In this document: piece by piece, positions 24,919 to 36,593 of the stretch | Numbering within the stretch: position 1 is the first letter of the stretch | How the letters are laid out: each line of letters starts with the position of its first letter | From: Earliella scabrosa | Taxonomy: Eukaryota > Basidiomycota > Agaricomycetes > Polyporales > Polyporaceae | NCBI GenBank assembly: GCA_022605405.1 | Contig: JABYQQ010000008.1 | Coordinates: 248,001 to 312,000, forward strand | Length of the DNA stretch: 64,000 nucleotides | Direction: 5' to 3' | Notes under the pieces: model-generated | Database searches by the model: none | The model's input: only the letters and a program-made list of their open reading frames with translations | Told to the model about the DNA's origin: nothing | Position numbers and translations under genes: made by a program

Positions 24919-25758
24919 ATGGCAAAGCGCAAGCGTGATCCCGTACCTGAGGCAGGTGACGCCGCTCAAGCGAAAAGAGTTCGCCTTCAACCGAATGTGA
25001 CACCGGTGCAGATCGAGCAAGGCCCTAGCGACCATCCTGCTGCTGAAGTTGGCTCTGGCAAGGACCAAACCGCGACGTGCGAGGAGAGGAACAACAGGCA
25101 GGAGCTGTCCGGCGCCCATGAAGGCGACAGAAAGACCTCGACGCACAGCGTACGGAAACTAGTCCCGCCGCGTCCTTTCCCCACCGTTCCTGTGTCCGTA
25201 TCCGCCACAGGGCCCCGGTCAGCGCACAATGAAGGCAAGAACCACATTTGCATCACACGACGCACAGACCTCGCTGCGTACATGAGACGCTGTAAAGACG
25301 TTCTGCTCAAAGACGGGTAAGTCAACTCCTACGTGAGCATATTGTCACTCAACGCGTTTCCGTGTAGGTACACCTCGCTACATCTAAGCGCAATGGGTGC
25401 AGCCATCCCCCATCTCATGCAGCTTGCCTTGTCCCTCCCTCCCATCCTTCCCTATCCGCAAGACGAGATCCATACCGACGTCATGACCGGTACTGTTGAG
25501 GTACAAGACGAGCTCATTCCTGAGGACGATGAAGAAGACGTTTCCTACCGCACCCGAGGCAAGTCAACTGTGACCATTGTTATCCGGGTGGGAGATGGTG
25601 TGGACGGGCCTGCTGGGGATGGAAGGAATAACGGTGGGCGCAATCGTGGAGCAGCCGCCGGCGGAACAGTTCGACATGTGGGTAATCAGGATCGGAGAGG
25701 AACTGCCCGAGGTCCTGAGAAAATTGTAATCCGTGAAGAAGACATGGATGAAACATGA
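24919..25758 (+). CDS. POP7: RNase P/MRP subunit POP7 (Rpp20, Alba-like)
   Basis: Subunit of the tRNA-processing RNase P and RNase MRP, binding RNA together with POP6. Two exons (24919-25316, 25368-25758) give 262 residues. The N-terminal 110 residues are low-complexity with a basic KRKRD near the start. The Alba-like fold is recognisable from NHICITRRTDLAAYMRRC and GYTSLHLSAMGAAIPHLMQL. The family signature follows (TGTVEVQDELIPEDDEEDVS, then RTRGKSTVTIVIRVG). The C-terminal glycine/asparagine/arginine-rich tail is longer than in yeast. An in-frame ATG at 24805 would add 38 residues; I prefer 24919 because the upstream segment looks like a CT-rich leader. Confidence 0.85.
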
Positions 25759-26352
25759 AGCTTTGAAGATGTGCGTGTGTTGAATTTTCACTTCATCGCT
25801 GATGACCACGAACCCTTTCGTCAGGTGGAGTGGTCAATGATTGCTTCGACCGCTCATATACGCACGCTTTTCATACACCTTCTGTGTAGCGTATCCTCTA
25901 TACCGTAGTCCACCTTTACAAGTCGTTCAAACAGCGATTGACTATGGGGCGCCTCACCTCAACAGTTGATGGTGCACAGACCCGAATCTCGGGCTATCGG
26001 AACGCTTCGTCTTGTGTAGCACGCGAAGTGTTCGTCGACTGACTGGTATGTAGTTGGTTTCCGTGTTACTCAGCATTATTGGATATAAACTTTCGCGCTG
26101 GTATGTATCAGCTACGGCTGAGGCCTGCATGTGAGCCACAGCTGCACGGTGGCAGAACTAGTACAAATAACTGTGACCCCCGAGTCACGGTAGTGTGTCC
26201 ACTTATTGAATATTGAACTCTGTACATGTGTCTCATGGACTCCAGGAGGCACTATCATATATACTTGCCTAATTTGTCACCGGCTAAGATGGTATGTCCT
26301 CGAGGCATCGGAGCCTTGCTTTGTCTTCTACACACACCTTCTCGTCCCCAGC
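25759..26352. other. intergenic stretch
   Basis: About 590 bases of lower-GC sequence. No gene, RNA or repeat is recognised. Confidence 0.5.
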
Positions 26353-27710
26353 ATGGAGACCCCAGACGCCACACCCACAGAGCAGCATGTCGTCGTGGAT
26401 AAACAACAGCAATGGGAGACAGAGGTCGAGTGCAGACCTGTACCGGACCCCGTACCTCATCCCGAGCTATCACACCTAAGATCTTTGCCCCCATTGGCAG
26501 AGCTGACGAGATCCGCTTCGTCTCCCTCCCTATTCTCTGCACTCGACGACCATTCCACAAATACCACACGGAGACAGCGGGCTACCTCCCCCCCACCTCA
26601 CTACAACCCATATCCATATAATCGGTCCTGGACACTCCATCGATTCGTGACTGCCGAGGAGCAGAGACAGTGGCATAACCGGGAGGACGAGTGGTTGAAG
26701 TACACGAACGGAGAATGGAACCTGGACCTTCGCCGTCGGATCTGGAACAAGCTCGTTGCAGCTATCAGGCGGAAGCAGTATGCAGCGAAGAAGCAGTGGG
26801 AGAACCAGCAGGTCCACGAGAAGCCACCCGCCGTGCCCCCAGCCCCAACCGAGCTCGAGCATGAGCGTCTTCCCGTCGACGCCGAGTCACCCATCGACCA
26901 TCGTTTCGACTTGGAGTTCATGACTGTCGACAACCAAAAGGGCTTCCCTGTCAGAGCCCTATTGTCTGGACGACGTGCGATAGAGAGGATGATGCAGTCA
27001 GCGAAGGGCAAGGTATTTGAGAACTATTCTCAGGACAACATATGGGTCCGCATCAAGGTGGGTCCATCCTCCCGTCGAGTACCCTCGAAGTAGTCGAGGT
27101 AAGGCTGGGTGAGCCGTCAAGACTGATCGGTGGATTGAACAGTGGCCTGCGTATCCTGATCACGAACCCACTCGCTCTATCCTTGTCACCTCCCGTCGTG
27201 CGGGCACGAGTGGTCGTAGAAAAGCATGCACATGTCTCGAGATCGCCGTTGCTCTCTCAGCCCTGATCACTCGATATCACCAGGTCAGTCCTTTGTCCTC
27301 TGGGCATACAGTGTTATGGAGCTCACTACGTTTTGCGCACGTAGGAGGTTTCCGCCATGAAGCCTCACCCGGCATTCACCCATCTCGCGCTTGGAAAAGG
27401 AGCAGATCGTATATCCCTCTATGGACTACGCATGATGGGTATCCGCGCTTCGGAAAACGGCATTTACGACCTCGAGCTGGAGCTCGATTCAGTCAAGGAA
27501 GAAGAGGACGACAAACCGGTTACCCTAACAGATACCATGGAGGGATCGTCAGATCAGGTCAGGATCATTGAACCTCCTTGGCCCTGCATCTTGCCTGTTG
27601 TTTGTACTGTCGGACCCCCGCCGAAGGTATCTGTGGATCAGTACTTCACTCATGTTGACCCGATGGCTATGTCCAGACATGCCTTGCCCGTCTGGCAACA
27701 GCCCCAGTAG
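26353..27710 (+). CDS. hypothetical protein, no recognised domain
   Basis: Three exons (26353-27057, 27143-27283, 27345-27710) join in frame with good splice sites to give 403 residues. The N-terminal 80 residues are Pro/Ser/Glu-rich and look disordered. Residues about 95-165 are rich in Trp, Arg and Lys (RSWTLHRFVTAEEQRQWHNR, then WNLDLRRRIWNKLVAAIRRK) and probably helical. The remainder (WPAYPDHEPTRSILVTSRRA, HPAFTHLALGKGADRISLYG) is more hydrophobic and mixed, with an acidic VKEEEDD patch. No signal peptide or membrane span is seen. I do not recognise a family; probably restricted to related fungi. Confidence 0.65.
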
Positions 27711-28233
27711 AGCTAGATTCGGAACTTGGAAGTGTTGTACCCTTGCTCACAAACGCCGACTGTAATCCCCTGTCAAGTGCCTGACAGTCTGAGACGAGAA
27801 GACCTGATGCGGTTGAGAAGCTACGTGCACGTGAATCTAGGTACTCTCTCCTACGAATCGTCACAAGGTGTCGCACATGCTCTAGTGAGTCATCGAAGCT
27901 GCTGCTCCCTTGTTCCTTTCACAATTCAGCTCTCAGGCACTTGTGCGTGTGGAATGCGGTGCTTACGGTCGCTCTGAGTCCGTGTAGGCCGAAGGTCAGC
28001 CGAAGGCGCCAGAACGCTAGAGAGAATACTTGCAGTGCGCCTCTGTGCGCGATACTGGGAACTCTATGATCATAGCCACGCCCACCATGATACTCACTTT
28101 GATTCAGGAGCCGAGTTGTAAGTTCCAGGCACTGTGTGGATCCCCATCAAATCTTTGTGTCCAGCCCCCTTGGTGAGCCTCTCACACTCAGACCTACGCA
28201 CTAGATATTAATCATCCGCACGCACCTAGTGCG
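27711..28233. other. intergenic stretch
   Basis: About 520 bases before the HET-domain gene; several unrelated short open frames. Nothing supportable is seen. Confidence 0.45.
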
Positions 28234-30318
28234 ATGCGACTTTTACACACGGGAAGATTGGAATACAAATGGTTTAGCGACCCACTTACCGTCGACTACG
28301 CCATCCTGTCACACGTGTGGTCGCAAACGGGGGAGCAGTCGTACCATGACGTTCTCCTTCTACTCGAACGGTCCGAAAGCGAGGTCAGCAACGACATCCC
28401 AGAGCATATTTCGGAGAAAATCGCGCAATTTCGTGCCTGTGCTCTGGCCGATGGCTACGACTGGATTTGGATAGATTCTTGCTGCATCGACAAGTCAAGC
28501 AGCGCTGAGCTCTCTGAAGCCATCAATTCAATGTATAAGTGGTACGCCTCTACTTCCCAGTGCTACGCCTATTTGCACGACGTCGACGACGCAGATGATC
28601 CACGAGAACGGCGGTCGGAATTTCGTGCCTCGAAATGGTTCACACGCGGTTGGACTCTCCAGGAGCTCATCGCACCGTCCACTGTCACCTTCCTGACGAA
28701 GAATTGGCGCCCTATAGGTACCAAGCACACCTTAGCTGGTGTTGTGCGGGAGATCACGGGCATTGACGTTGGTATCCTGAAGGGGACTGAGTCCCTTGAG
28801 GTTGTCAGCGTGGCCAGGCGGATGTCATGGGCAGCGCGGAGAAAAACCACACGAGTGGAGGACGAGGCGTACTCGCTGATGGGTATGTTCGACATCCACA
28901 TGCCTGCTATCTACGGGGAAGGGCGTCGCGCGTTCCTTCGCTTGCAGGAGGAGATCCTCAAGCAATATCCCGACGACACGCTGTTCGCATGGGGAGATGC
29001 CTTATCGCTAATCACCTCCGAAACTATCAAACTTCTCACCCACTCAGACAACCCCCCTGACTACCATGGACAGCTATTTGCTCCGAGCCCAGCTAGCTTC
29101 GAGTCCGCCGGAGAGCTGTGGCCCATCTCACAGGAGACTCTGATGCAAAGGTTGGGCAGGCACGACCCGGCGTATTACCCTCCTCCGACATACTCCGTTA
29201 CCCGATACGGGGTCCAAGCTGAATTGCCCATCCTCTCCTTCCCGAGGACGTACTCGTTTTCCAAGAACGGGCTGAAACTTGGATTTTTGCTTTGCGAGGA
29301 TTCTGCGGAGAACCTGTTCGCGTTGGTCCTGCGACCCGCTTCGATCTACACCCAATACCAGCCATCCCGTCCAGGCCCCCAAGACCCCTACCTCGTCGGC
29401 ACCCGCGCGCACTCGTCCTCAGGGGCCGAATTCACGGACAATTACCGTCTGGTGACGCTATCGGGACCTCTGTTGCAACATTTAATGAGCCTGTGGTGTC
29501 TCTCCGTGACGCTCGAGATCACCCACATGCCACGAGGGGGCCCCCTCGTGAGACTGAATCCCCGATGGAACGTCCAGACACATCCCCATGCTCATCCCGG
29601 CAAGTGCACCATCTTCATGCCAAGCTGGCGTACGACGGAGCTTGCTGCGCACGGCATCGCCGTGCGGAAGCTTGTCATGGATCGTCCCTCCACTTCCAAA
29701 TCCGCATGGTGTCCTCGTAGACACATCTTCATTCTCTCGCATCAAACTGGTGCCGTGAGGATTGTAGTCGGGTTCTGCGAGCACTGCAGCAGTGCCGACA
29801 TCGTGGATAGGCAGGTTGGGAGTCTACGACTACAGGTACAGAGCTGCTCGTCAAAAGTCATTCCCCCCACCACTCCTGCCAACCTCTGGTTCGGCGACCA
29901 TCCCGTGTCCGCTCGTGGCCTCGATCATGTTCACCAGTGGCCAAGGCGCAAGGGATCGGCGTACATGGAGTTCACGCTTGGTGGCGGCGCGACAGGGTCA
30001 AGTACACAGGTCATGCGGCTTAGCATCACATTCCCAGAGTCACCATGGGATCTTGTGCTCACCCTAGACGTTGAGATCCGCACACTGGGTCCCGCCGACT
30101 TGCGGACCCGTCGCACTTCAAGCGATCTCAGCCTCACGGGAGATTCTGAGAGCGCGGACTACGATTTGGATACAACAGACGGAGAGGGGATGGATGAGAA
30201 TGACCGCAGCGGAGGAGATGGGAATGGCCTGGCAGTGGCAGGAGACGAACTTTCTTGCGACGACACCAATACCAGAGACGCTGGAAGTCCTCGTCTAATC
30301 CTAGGTTCAATCGGATGA
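28234..30318 (+). CDS. HET-domain protein (heterokaryon incompatibility-like)
   Basis: HET domains trigger programmed cell death or growth arrest on recognition of non-self in filamentous fungi; in basidiomycetes their roles are largely unproven. A single exon encodes 694 residues. The HET block is at residues 1-150: MRLLHTGRLEY, DYAILSHVWSQTGEQSYHDV, DGYDWIWIDSCCIDKSSSAE, INSMYKWYASTSQCYAYLHD and WFTRGWTLQELIAPSTVTFL. These match the three conserved HET motifs (ILSHVW, DT/SCCIDK, RGWTLQEL). RVEDEAYSLMGMFDIHMPAI and YGEGRRAFLRLQEEI follow, typical of the NACHT-less HET group. No NACHT, WD40 or ankyrin region is seen after it; the C-terminal half has no recognised domain and ends in an Asp/Gly-rich tail. 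Lack of introns contrasts with its neighbours and suggests a retrocopy-like or young accessory gene. Confidence 0.9.
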   Translation: MRLLHTGRLEYKWFSDPLTVDYAILSHVWSQTGEQSYHDVLLLLERSESEVSNDIPEHISEKIAQFRACALADGYDWIWIDSCCIDKSSSAELSEAINSMYKWYASTSQCYAYLHDVDDADDPRERRSEFRASKWFTRGWTLQELIAPSTVTFLTKNWRPIGTKHTLAGVVREITGIDVGILKGTESLEVVSVARRMSWAARRKTTRVEDEAYSLMGMFDIHMPAIYGEGRRAFLRLQEEILKQYPDDTLFAWGDALSLITSETIKLLTHSDNPPDYHGQLFAPSPASFESAGELWPISQETLMQRLGRHDPAYYPPPTYSVTRYGVQAELPILSFPRTYSFSKNGLKLGFLLCEDSAENLFALVLRPASIYTQYQPSRPGPQDPYLVGTRAHSSSGAEFTDNYRLVTLSGPLLQHLMSLWCLSVTLEITHMPRGGPLVRLNPRWNVQTHPHAHPGKCTIFMPSWRTTELAAHGIAVRKLVMDRPSTSKSAWCPRRHIFILSHQTGAVRIVVGFCEHCSSADIVDRQVGSLRLQVQSCSSKVIPPTTPANLWFGDHPVSARGLDHVHQWPRRKGSAYMEFTLGGGATGSSTQVMRLSITFPESPWDLVLTLDVEIRTLGPADLRTRRTSSDLSLTGDSESADYDLDTTDGEGMDENDRSGGDGNGLAVAGDELSCDDTNTRDAGSPRLILGSIG

Positions 30319-30811
30319 GTGCCTAGTAAGCAGGTCATACATATCTCACACTGTATCACACTAAGAGCATGCGCGGACATCTGCTTCGGGTCACTGGCAG
30401 TCGAGTAAGACTTGCCTGCGTCCCAGCCCGGACTATGTAGTATCTTCACTGTATTTGTACGTACTGTGACTAGCCTGAGTAGGTGTAATATCGTCAAAAT
30501 CTTCGTCGATGCTGCTGAGAATTGTGACGTTTCTGTACGTACCGAGGCTGGCAGTGGATTTGTGTCATATCGAGTGGGTCATCAGTCCCTGGAGGTCGAG
30601 TCGATCTGGATCTACCTAAGCCGGGCGCCGGAAGAATGCATAGCCGTTTCTGGCAGACCTGGCGTCAATGCTCCCCTTGCGCTGAAGCGTGGCTGGTCAA
30701 ACCTCTCACCGGTCCTCAGACTTGTCCACTCACGACATCGCGAACGCCTTCGCAAGTGCATTTCTTGCTTCGCGTCGCGTGCGAGCGACTCTTTCAGTGT
30801 CTTTCTCGTCC
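30319..30811. other. intergenic stretch
   Basis: About 490 bases between the HET gene and the histone demethylase. It ends in the presumed demethylase promoter; no gene or repeat is recognised. Confidence 0.45.
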
Positions 30812-33378
30812 ATGGCTCCTTCTCGTCGTCGTACGGGGAGGTCAAAGAAGACGCCGGACCCTGCGGGCGTTACCGCCGATGACGATTCGCAGGGACAAGG
30901 CGTACAGGACGCGGAGGAATGTGCACAGACACAGGACGACAAGTGTCCGGCTTGCAAAGCGGGCCAGACGAGCGACGCCCCGACTGTGGCGGAGAAGGAG
31001 AAGTGGGTTCGATGTGACGCGTGCAAGACTTGGTTCCACTGGAGATGTGTTGGCGAGGGAGGTGACCTTGATGCGGTGGACAAATGGTGCGTCGCCGCAA
31101 GAGAATGCCACGTCTATGCACTTGAAAGTCATCTGCGGTTACTGCGATGCGCCACAGGTTCTGCAGACCCTGTCTAGATGCAAATCCTGCGCGTGTGGTG
31201 ACCATGAAACCGCCTACGCGCAAGTCCACACGGAAGAAAACACAGCGCGACTATGCAGGCCTCAACTCCGGTCAGGAGGCGGACCCTAGTCGGTGGCTAC
31301 GTATGATGGAAGGGAAGGTTATCAAGAAGGACCCTTTCAAGCGCATGAAGGGTAGTGAGGTCGGGATTGAGTGGTTGGAGAACGACGACGATGCAATGAA
31401 GGAGCCAATAGTCGTCGAGACCGAGGAGGGGCTTGGGATGAAGATGCCGCCATCAGGCTTCACAGTGGACGACGTTGCAGAGGCTCTTGGAGAGGACTAT
31501 CCGGTGGAAGTCATTGGTACGTACGCTTTGTGGTCATTGAGTAGCATGTCGCACAATCCGTCCGAGAATGTCGGAAATCTAATCGCTGCCCCGCATGCAA
31601 CACCGCAGATGTCGCGACGCAGTCTAATGTTCCACACTGGACCCTTGGCAAGTGGGCTGAGTACTATGACACTGAGCCGTCGAAGCGAGACAAGATACGC
31701 AACGTTATTTCGCTAGAAATATCCGGCACAGAGCTAGCAGACAAGGTGTTGCCTCCACGAATCGTGCGCGAGCTAGACTGGGTGGAGAAGTTCTGGCCAA
31801 ACACCAAGAAGGGCCGTGGGCACACTTATCCAAAGGTCCAGCTATACTGCCTCATGGGTGTTGCTGGCGCGTGGACTGTGAGTCAATTTTTGCCACAAGG
31901 TTCTAGAACGCTGACTTAGCTCTAACTTCAGGACTGGCATATCGACTTCGCTGGTTCCTCGGTTTACTACCACATCCTGCGTGGTGCCAAAGTGCGTCTC
32001 GGTGTGTGTACACAGAATGTTGTTGACCAATCCTTATGTGCACTTCTTAGGTCTTTTACTTCATTCGTCCGACGCCCGCCAATCTCGCTGCCTATGAGCG
32101 CTGGTCTGGCACTGAGGTACAGAACCATTCGTGGCTGGGGGATATGTGCGACGAAGTCTTCAAAGTGGAACTACAGGCCGGCAACACCATGATCATCCCT
32201 ACAGGCTGGATACACGCCGTGGTCAGTGCGAGTATCTGGGCAATCTTCACAAGTACTGAAGCGATCTCAGTATACTCCTATGGATACGCTCGTCTTCGGA
32301 GGCAACTTCCTACACTCTTATAACGTCTCTACACGTGAGGCTAGATCGTAATGTTTGATGGTGACCCGTACTGACGTTGAACCTTAGAGTTGCGCGTCCG
32401 GGAGATTGAGATTGCCACACACGTCCCTAAGAAATTCCGATTCCCGTACTTCGTCAAGTATGTGTCGCATGACTCTAGGATGGTTCGGTGTACTGAACTT
32501 CCTGCAGGCTGTGTTGGTACGCCGCGGAGAAGTATCTACGCGATCTCAAAGCGAAGGAGGAATTTCCGCCGCGGATCTTGGAGGGTATCGAGGCGCTGGC
32601 GGATTTCCTCGTGTCTGAAGCTCGTACCATGGAACGCGGGACAGATTCGGCGAAGAGACAAGCGAAGGACGAGGTGCCGGGTGACCGAATCAAAGATGCA
32701 CCTGCCTTGGCGAGGGAGTTGCGCTGGAGGGTTCGACATGCCGCTGGCTACTCAAGCGATGACGACGGGCGCAGTCACCGGGGTGCGAAGACTAAATCGG
32801 TAGCCAATGGAGAACCAACGATGAACGGCAGCAACAGCAAGCGGAAACGCAGTGCCATGGACACGGGCGAAGACAGCGCCGAACTCTTCCGTAACTTCAA
32901 ACGTCCTGAGTGGGAGCATGTGGAGGAACGACCGACAGAGAGGGCGACTAGGGTAGTGAAGGTGCGACGGCCGGCATCGCAGGGCTGGGCCGAGGATTGG
33001 GCGCGTGGGACTGATGAGCTGTTGGGCGGGGACGACGGGGAGTCTGCGCAGGTTGAGTCCAGACGCGACGTCATCGTCAAGGTCAGACGGACGGCGAAAG
33101 GACTTGAGAGACAGAGGGTGGAGAGAGTACTGGAGGAGTGGGTGTGGGACGGAGGCCTCAATCCGGCAGATGCACCGTCTGCTCCCGCAAAGACCGAGGC
33201 GGTGGACGTCACCATGGGCGAAGACGGACCACCTGCTGCCGCCAGCGCTGACGACGCGCACGAGGATACGAGGATGGAAGAGGGCTCCCCCGTGCCCTCG
33301 GACGCGGACACGAGTTCAGGTGCTGCTCGTGTTGGGATGGTGAACGGGTGCTCGGGTGCAGTTCCGGACAGCAGTTAG
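30812..33378 (+). CDS. JHD1: PHD finger + JmjC histone demethylase, JHD1/KDM2 type
   Basis: Fe(II)/2-oxoglutarate-dependent demethylase; JHD1 family members act on methylated H3K36. The N-terminus ([13 protein letters not shown]) is basic. The PHD finger is complete across the first intron: [16 protein letters not shown] and WFCRPC. A linker ([19 protein letters not shown]) follows. The JmjC part has [32 protein letters not shown] (iron ligands His and Asp in HxD), [15 protein letters not shown], and [13 protein letters not shown] (third iron ligand His), then [20 protein letters not shown]. The C-terminal third is charged and low-complexity. At least six short introns. The ATG at 30812 follows ACTCTTTC..CCATGG and fits; upstream in-frame codons look like leader. 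Confidence 0.88.
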
Positions 33379-33720
33379 GATCGTATTGTTATCATTATTC
33401 CTTTCCTTGCCGTTTCGGCTGTACGTACTTGTAGAACGACATAATGGAGGATGCATCGAAAGGAGCAGCCGGCGCAGGAGAGGCCTGCTGCAGTGGCCGA
33501 CGTCGACGGAGGAGTGGACCGGCAGAGTGGGACTCGGAGGACAGCTATCCGACCATTGGGCTGTGCTGCTTCTTGACCTCTCCCAGTCAATCTCGCATCT
33601 CCGCTCACCTCGTCTCGTCGCCTCTTCCGTCTTGCCCCCACACTCCTTCCCTTCGCGTCCTGCTGCTTTCCGGGTAGTGTCTGTTGTGCGCAGTGTCCTC
33701 GCTCCTTGCCCTCGTCCTTC
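33379..33720. other. intergenic stretch / SKT5 promoter
   Basis: About 340 bases, pyrimidine-rich (CTCCTTCCCTTC) toward the SKT5 start. No gene is recognised. Confidence 0.45.
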
Positions 33721-36238
33721 ATGTCCCAGCACCAAGAAGATCATTACTCGCCCCCACCTACCGACCGTCACGCTCGTCGCCAGGGGCTTCCTCCCAACAG
33801 CGAAAATTGGGCCAATGCTCAGCTGCAGGACGAACCGCTCAGCTATGATGCACCTCCGTACGAGGAGTTCCCAGGTGCCGGCGATGGTCAGGATAACAGT
33901 GAGCTGCCCCACACCTCACCTTGCTGAACGTCCTGATTCATGGACGCATCGTGACGTCTATCACACCGACTGGCAGTAAATCCCCCGCTCATGCGTCACC
34001 CAAATCGCTCCGTTCCTACTATCAACACGCAGATGCACCCCGATCACTATGCGTCGGAGGACACTGTCCCCCCACTTCCCTCGCACTTTGACCCCAACGG
34101 GCTTGCCGATCAGTTTGGGAACATGCACGTAGGACATCGGGGCCCGCCCATGCGAGGACCTCCCCTTGGGGATCCTATACCTCGCGCTGGAACATCCATG
34201 TCTGTGCGATCTATGCAGTCTCCTCAGCACATGGGTCCGCCTCACTCCGGTGGACTTCCCGTGTCACCAGACCAGCATATGCGACGTTACCCTCCCGGAC
34301 GCGCTGATGCCGCAATGCGCTCCAACTCGGTCGCTTCTGCGGGGAGCGGGAGCGTGAATAGTGGCTATACGAGCTATTATAGCGGCGAGGGCCAGGATGC
34401 AGAGACTGACATCACCAGTCTATACTCGTACGATGATCCCACATTCCAACCGAATCAGCACCACGGATACCCCGCTGGTCAGATGGACGGCGTTCCCCCT
34501 GGACGAGGCTATCCCCCTCCCGCACCCAACTGGAACACCCATGGTCATGGCCATCAGCCCTATGTTCCTCCCCCGCAGAACGACTTCAATCATCTATACG
34601 CAGCCGCTTCTGATGTCCTCGGAATGGGTCCCCCTCCTGGTGCGCCTCCTCCCGGTCCCCCGGGCCCGCCCGGGCCTCCCATGCATAACCATCCGCCTCC
34701 TCCCGGCCCTTCCGCGGGTCCATACCCTCCGCCGGGTCCGTCACAAGCCCCATACCCACACCCAGGACCCTCTCCTTCGCCATATGCCCCGCAGAACTAC
34801 GGTCAAGGTGTTCCAGCAAGTCAATCAGTTCCATACCTCGGCCCTGGTCCGTATCAACCTGGCCACGGCGGCTATCCCTCTGGTTCTCAGACTAGTCTGA
34901 CGAGAGGTACCTCAAATGCATCCTCGTTCCAGACGGCCCCTCCCTTGCCTCCCATGCCTCCTGAGGAAGCCGAGTTCGAGATGAACAGGCCACGATTGCA
35001 GCGCTCCGAGACTACTGCGTCGGTGAATCCTCGCACACAGAAAACGAAGGCAATCGACTTGAGCGCACCACCGTACACCAAGGAGTACATCGACCAGTAC
35101 CGTCAACGAATCAAGGATGATCCTGACCCGGAGGCGCAGTTCCAGTATGCGAAGTATCTCATTGATGCAGCGAAGAAGCTCGGAGGGGATGCAAAGGAGC
35201 AGCGTGGGCTGAGGAAATATCGGGACCAACTCATCAACGAGTCGCTGAAGGTCATTCGACGACTTGCGACCCAAGGCGAGCCGTACGATGAAGCGCAATT
35301 CTTCCTTGCAAACTGTCACGGTACCGGAATGCTCGGATTGCAAGTGGACCACGAGCGCGCATATCACCTCTATCTTCAGGCCGCGAAACAGAATCATCCA
35401 GCAGCATGCTATCGAGTTGCGGTCTGTAACGAGATCGGCGCGGGTACGCGTGCGGACCCACAACGGGCCGCGGCCTTCTATCGAAAAGCTGCGTCGCTGG
35501 GCGATACGGCGGCCATGTACAAGCTTGGCGTCATATTGCTCCGTGGGTTGCTGAAGCAGCCACCGAATCCCCGAGAAGCGATCGGATGGCTTCGTCGTGC
35601 GGCGGAGCAGGCAGATGAAGAGAACCCCCATGCATTGCACGAGCTGGCGATGTTGTACGAGAATCCGACCAACGGAATCGTACCCCACGACCCTGCCTAC
35701 GCGAAGGAGCTCTATACTCGTGCCGGCCACCTCGGCTACACCCATTCCCAGTTCAAGCTCGGACAGGCGTACGAGTACGGGTCGTTGACGTGTCCTGTCG
35801 ACCCTCGACGGTCCATCGCGTGGTACACAAAGGCGGCGGAGAAGGGACATTCGGAGGCCGAGCTTGCGCTGAGCGGGTGGTACTTGACTGGAAGCGAGGG
35901 AGTGTTGAAGCAGAGCGACTCGGAGGCGTATCTGTGGGCGAGGAGAGCGGCGAACAAGGGCCTCAGTAAGGCGGAGTACGCTGTTGGATATTACGCCGAG
36001 GTTGGGATCGGAATCAAGCAGGACGTCGAGTTCGCGAAGCGGTGGTACATGCGTGCAGCGGGTAAGCTGGAGTTATTCACCCATGCAGATCTATACTAAC
36101 GCGGCGCTCACTGTTGCAGCGCAAGGCAACAAACGTGCGATGAACCGTCTGACGGAGATGAAGCGGAACGGGAACAAGCGGGCGAACATGGCACGGCCGA
36201 CGCGTCAGGACGCGAAAGACGAGTGCGTGATTGTATAG
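33721..36238 (+). CDS. SKT5: SEL1-repeat chitin synthase regulator (SKT5/CHS4 type) with CAAX box
   Basis: Activates and localises chitin synthase III at sites of wall growth in yeasts. Three exons (33721-33898, 33977-36061, 36120-36238) give 793 residues. Residues 1-370 are low-complexity, rich in Pro, Gly, Tyr and His with PPGPPGPPGPP-type runs. Residues 390-760 hold about seven SEL1 repeats (for example DPEAQFQYAKYLIDAAKKLG; YDEAQFFLANCHGTGMLGLQ; HPAACYRVAVCNEIGAGTR; DTAAMYKLGVILLRG; PHALHELAMLYENP; SKAEYAVGYYAEVGIGI). The end, QDAKDECVIV, is a CAAX box; the last residue Val is unusual but allowed, and prenylation would tether the protein to membrane, as known for CHS4/SKT5. Start chosen at the ATG at 33721 after a CT-rich leader. 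Confidence 0.88.
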
Positions 36239-36593
36239 CGCGAGTGAGTGCGGAGGCGGATGTGCGAGGCTCGAGGTTCCGTACGTGTATACCTGATACC
36301 AGTGTGGATGAAGCTCAAGACGGATAGAATCCGGATGTGTTTATTATACGGCCAGGCGTTGCTGCTGTATTGCTCTTCTGCAGTCCTCAGGCCTCAGTCT
36401 TTGCCCGAGGTTTTCGAGTTGGGTCTGATCTTATCTAATCTCCCCCGCAAGCCCATTACGACATAACGTAGTTTCCTAATCCTTGTACACCATCTCCTAA
36501 TCCAACGTACCACCTCACACTCGTCGCGCGATCGCACGCGTACATCGCACGCGTCATCATTCAGAAAGACTGCCTCACGCAGATACTCAAGCC
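36239..36593. other. intergenic stretch
   Basis: About 355 bases between the SKT5 and PITH genes. A short stop-free frame (36248-36466) has no recognised content. Confidence 0.4.
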
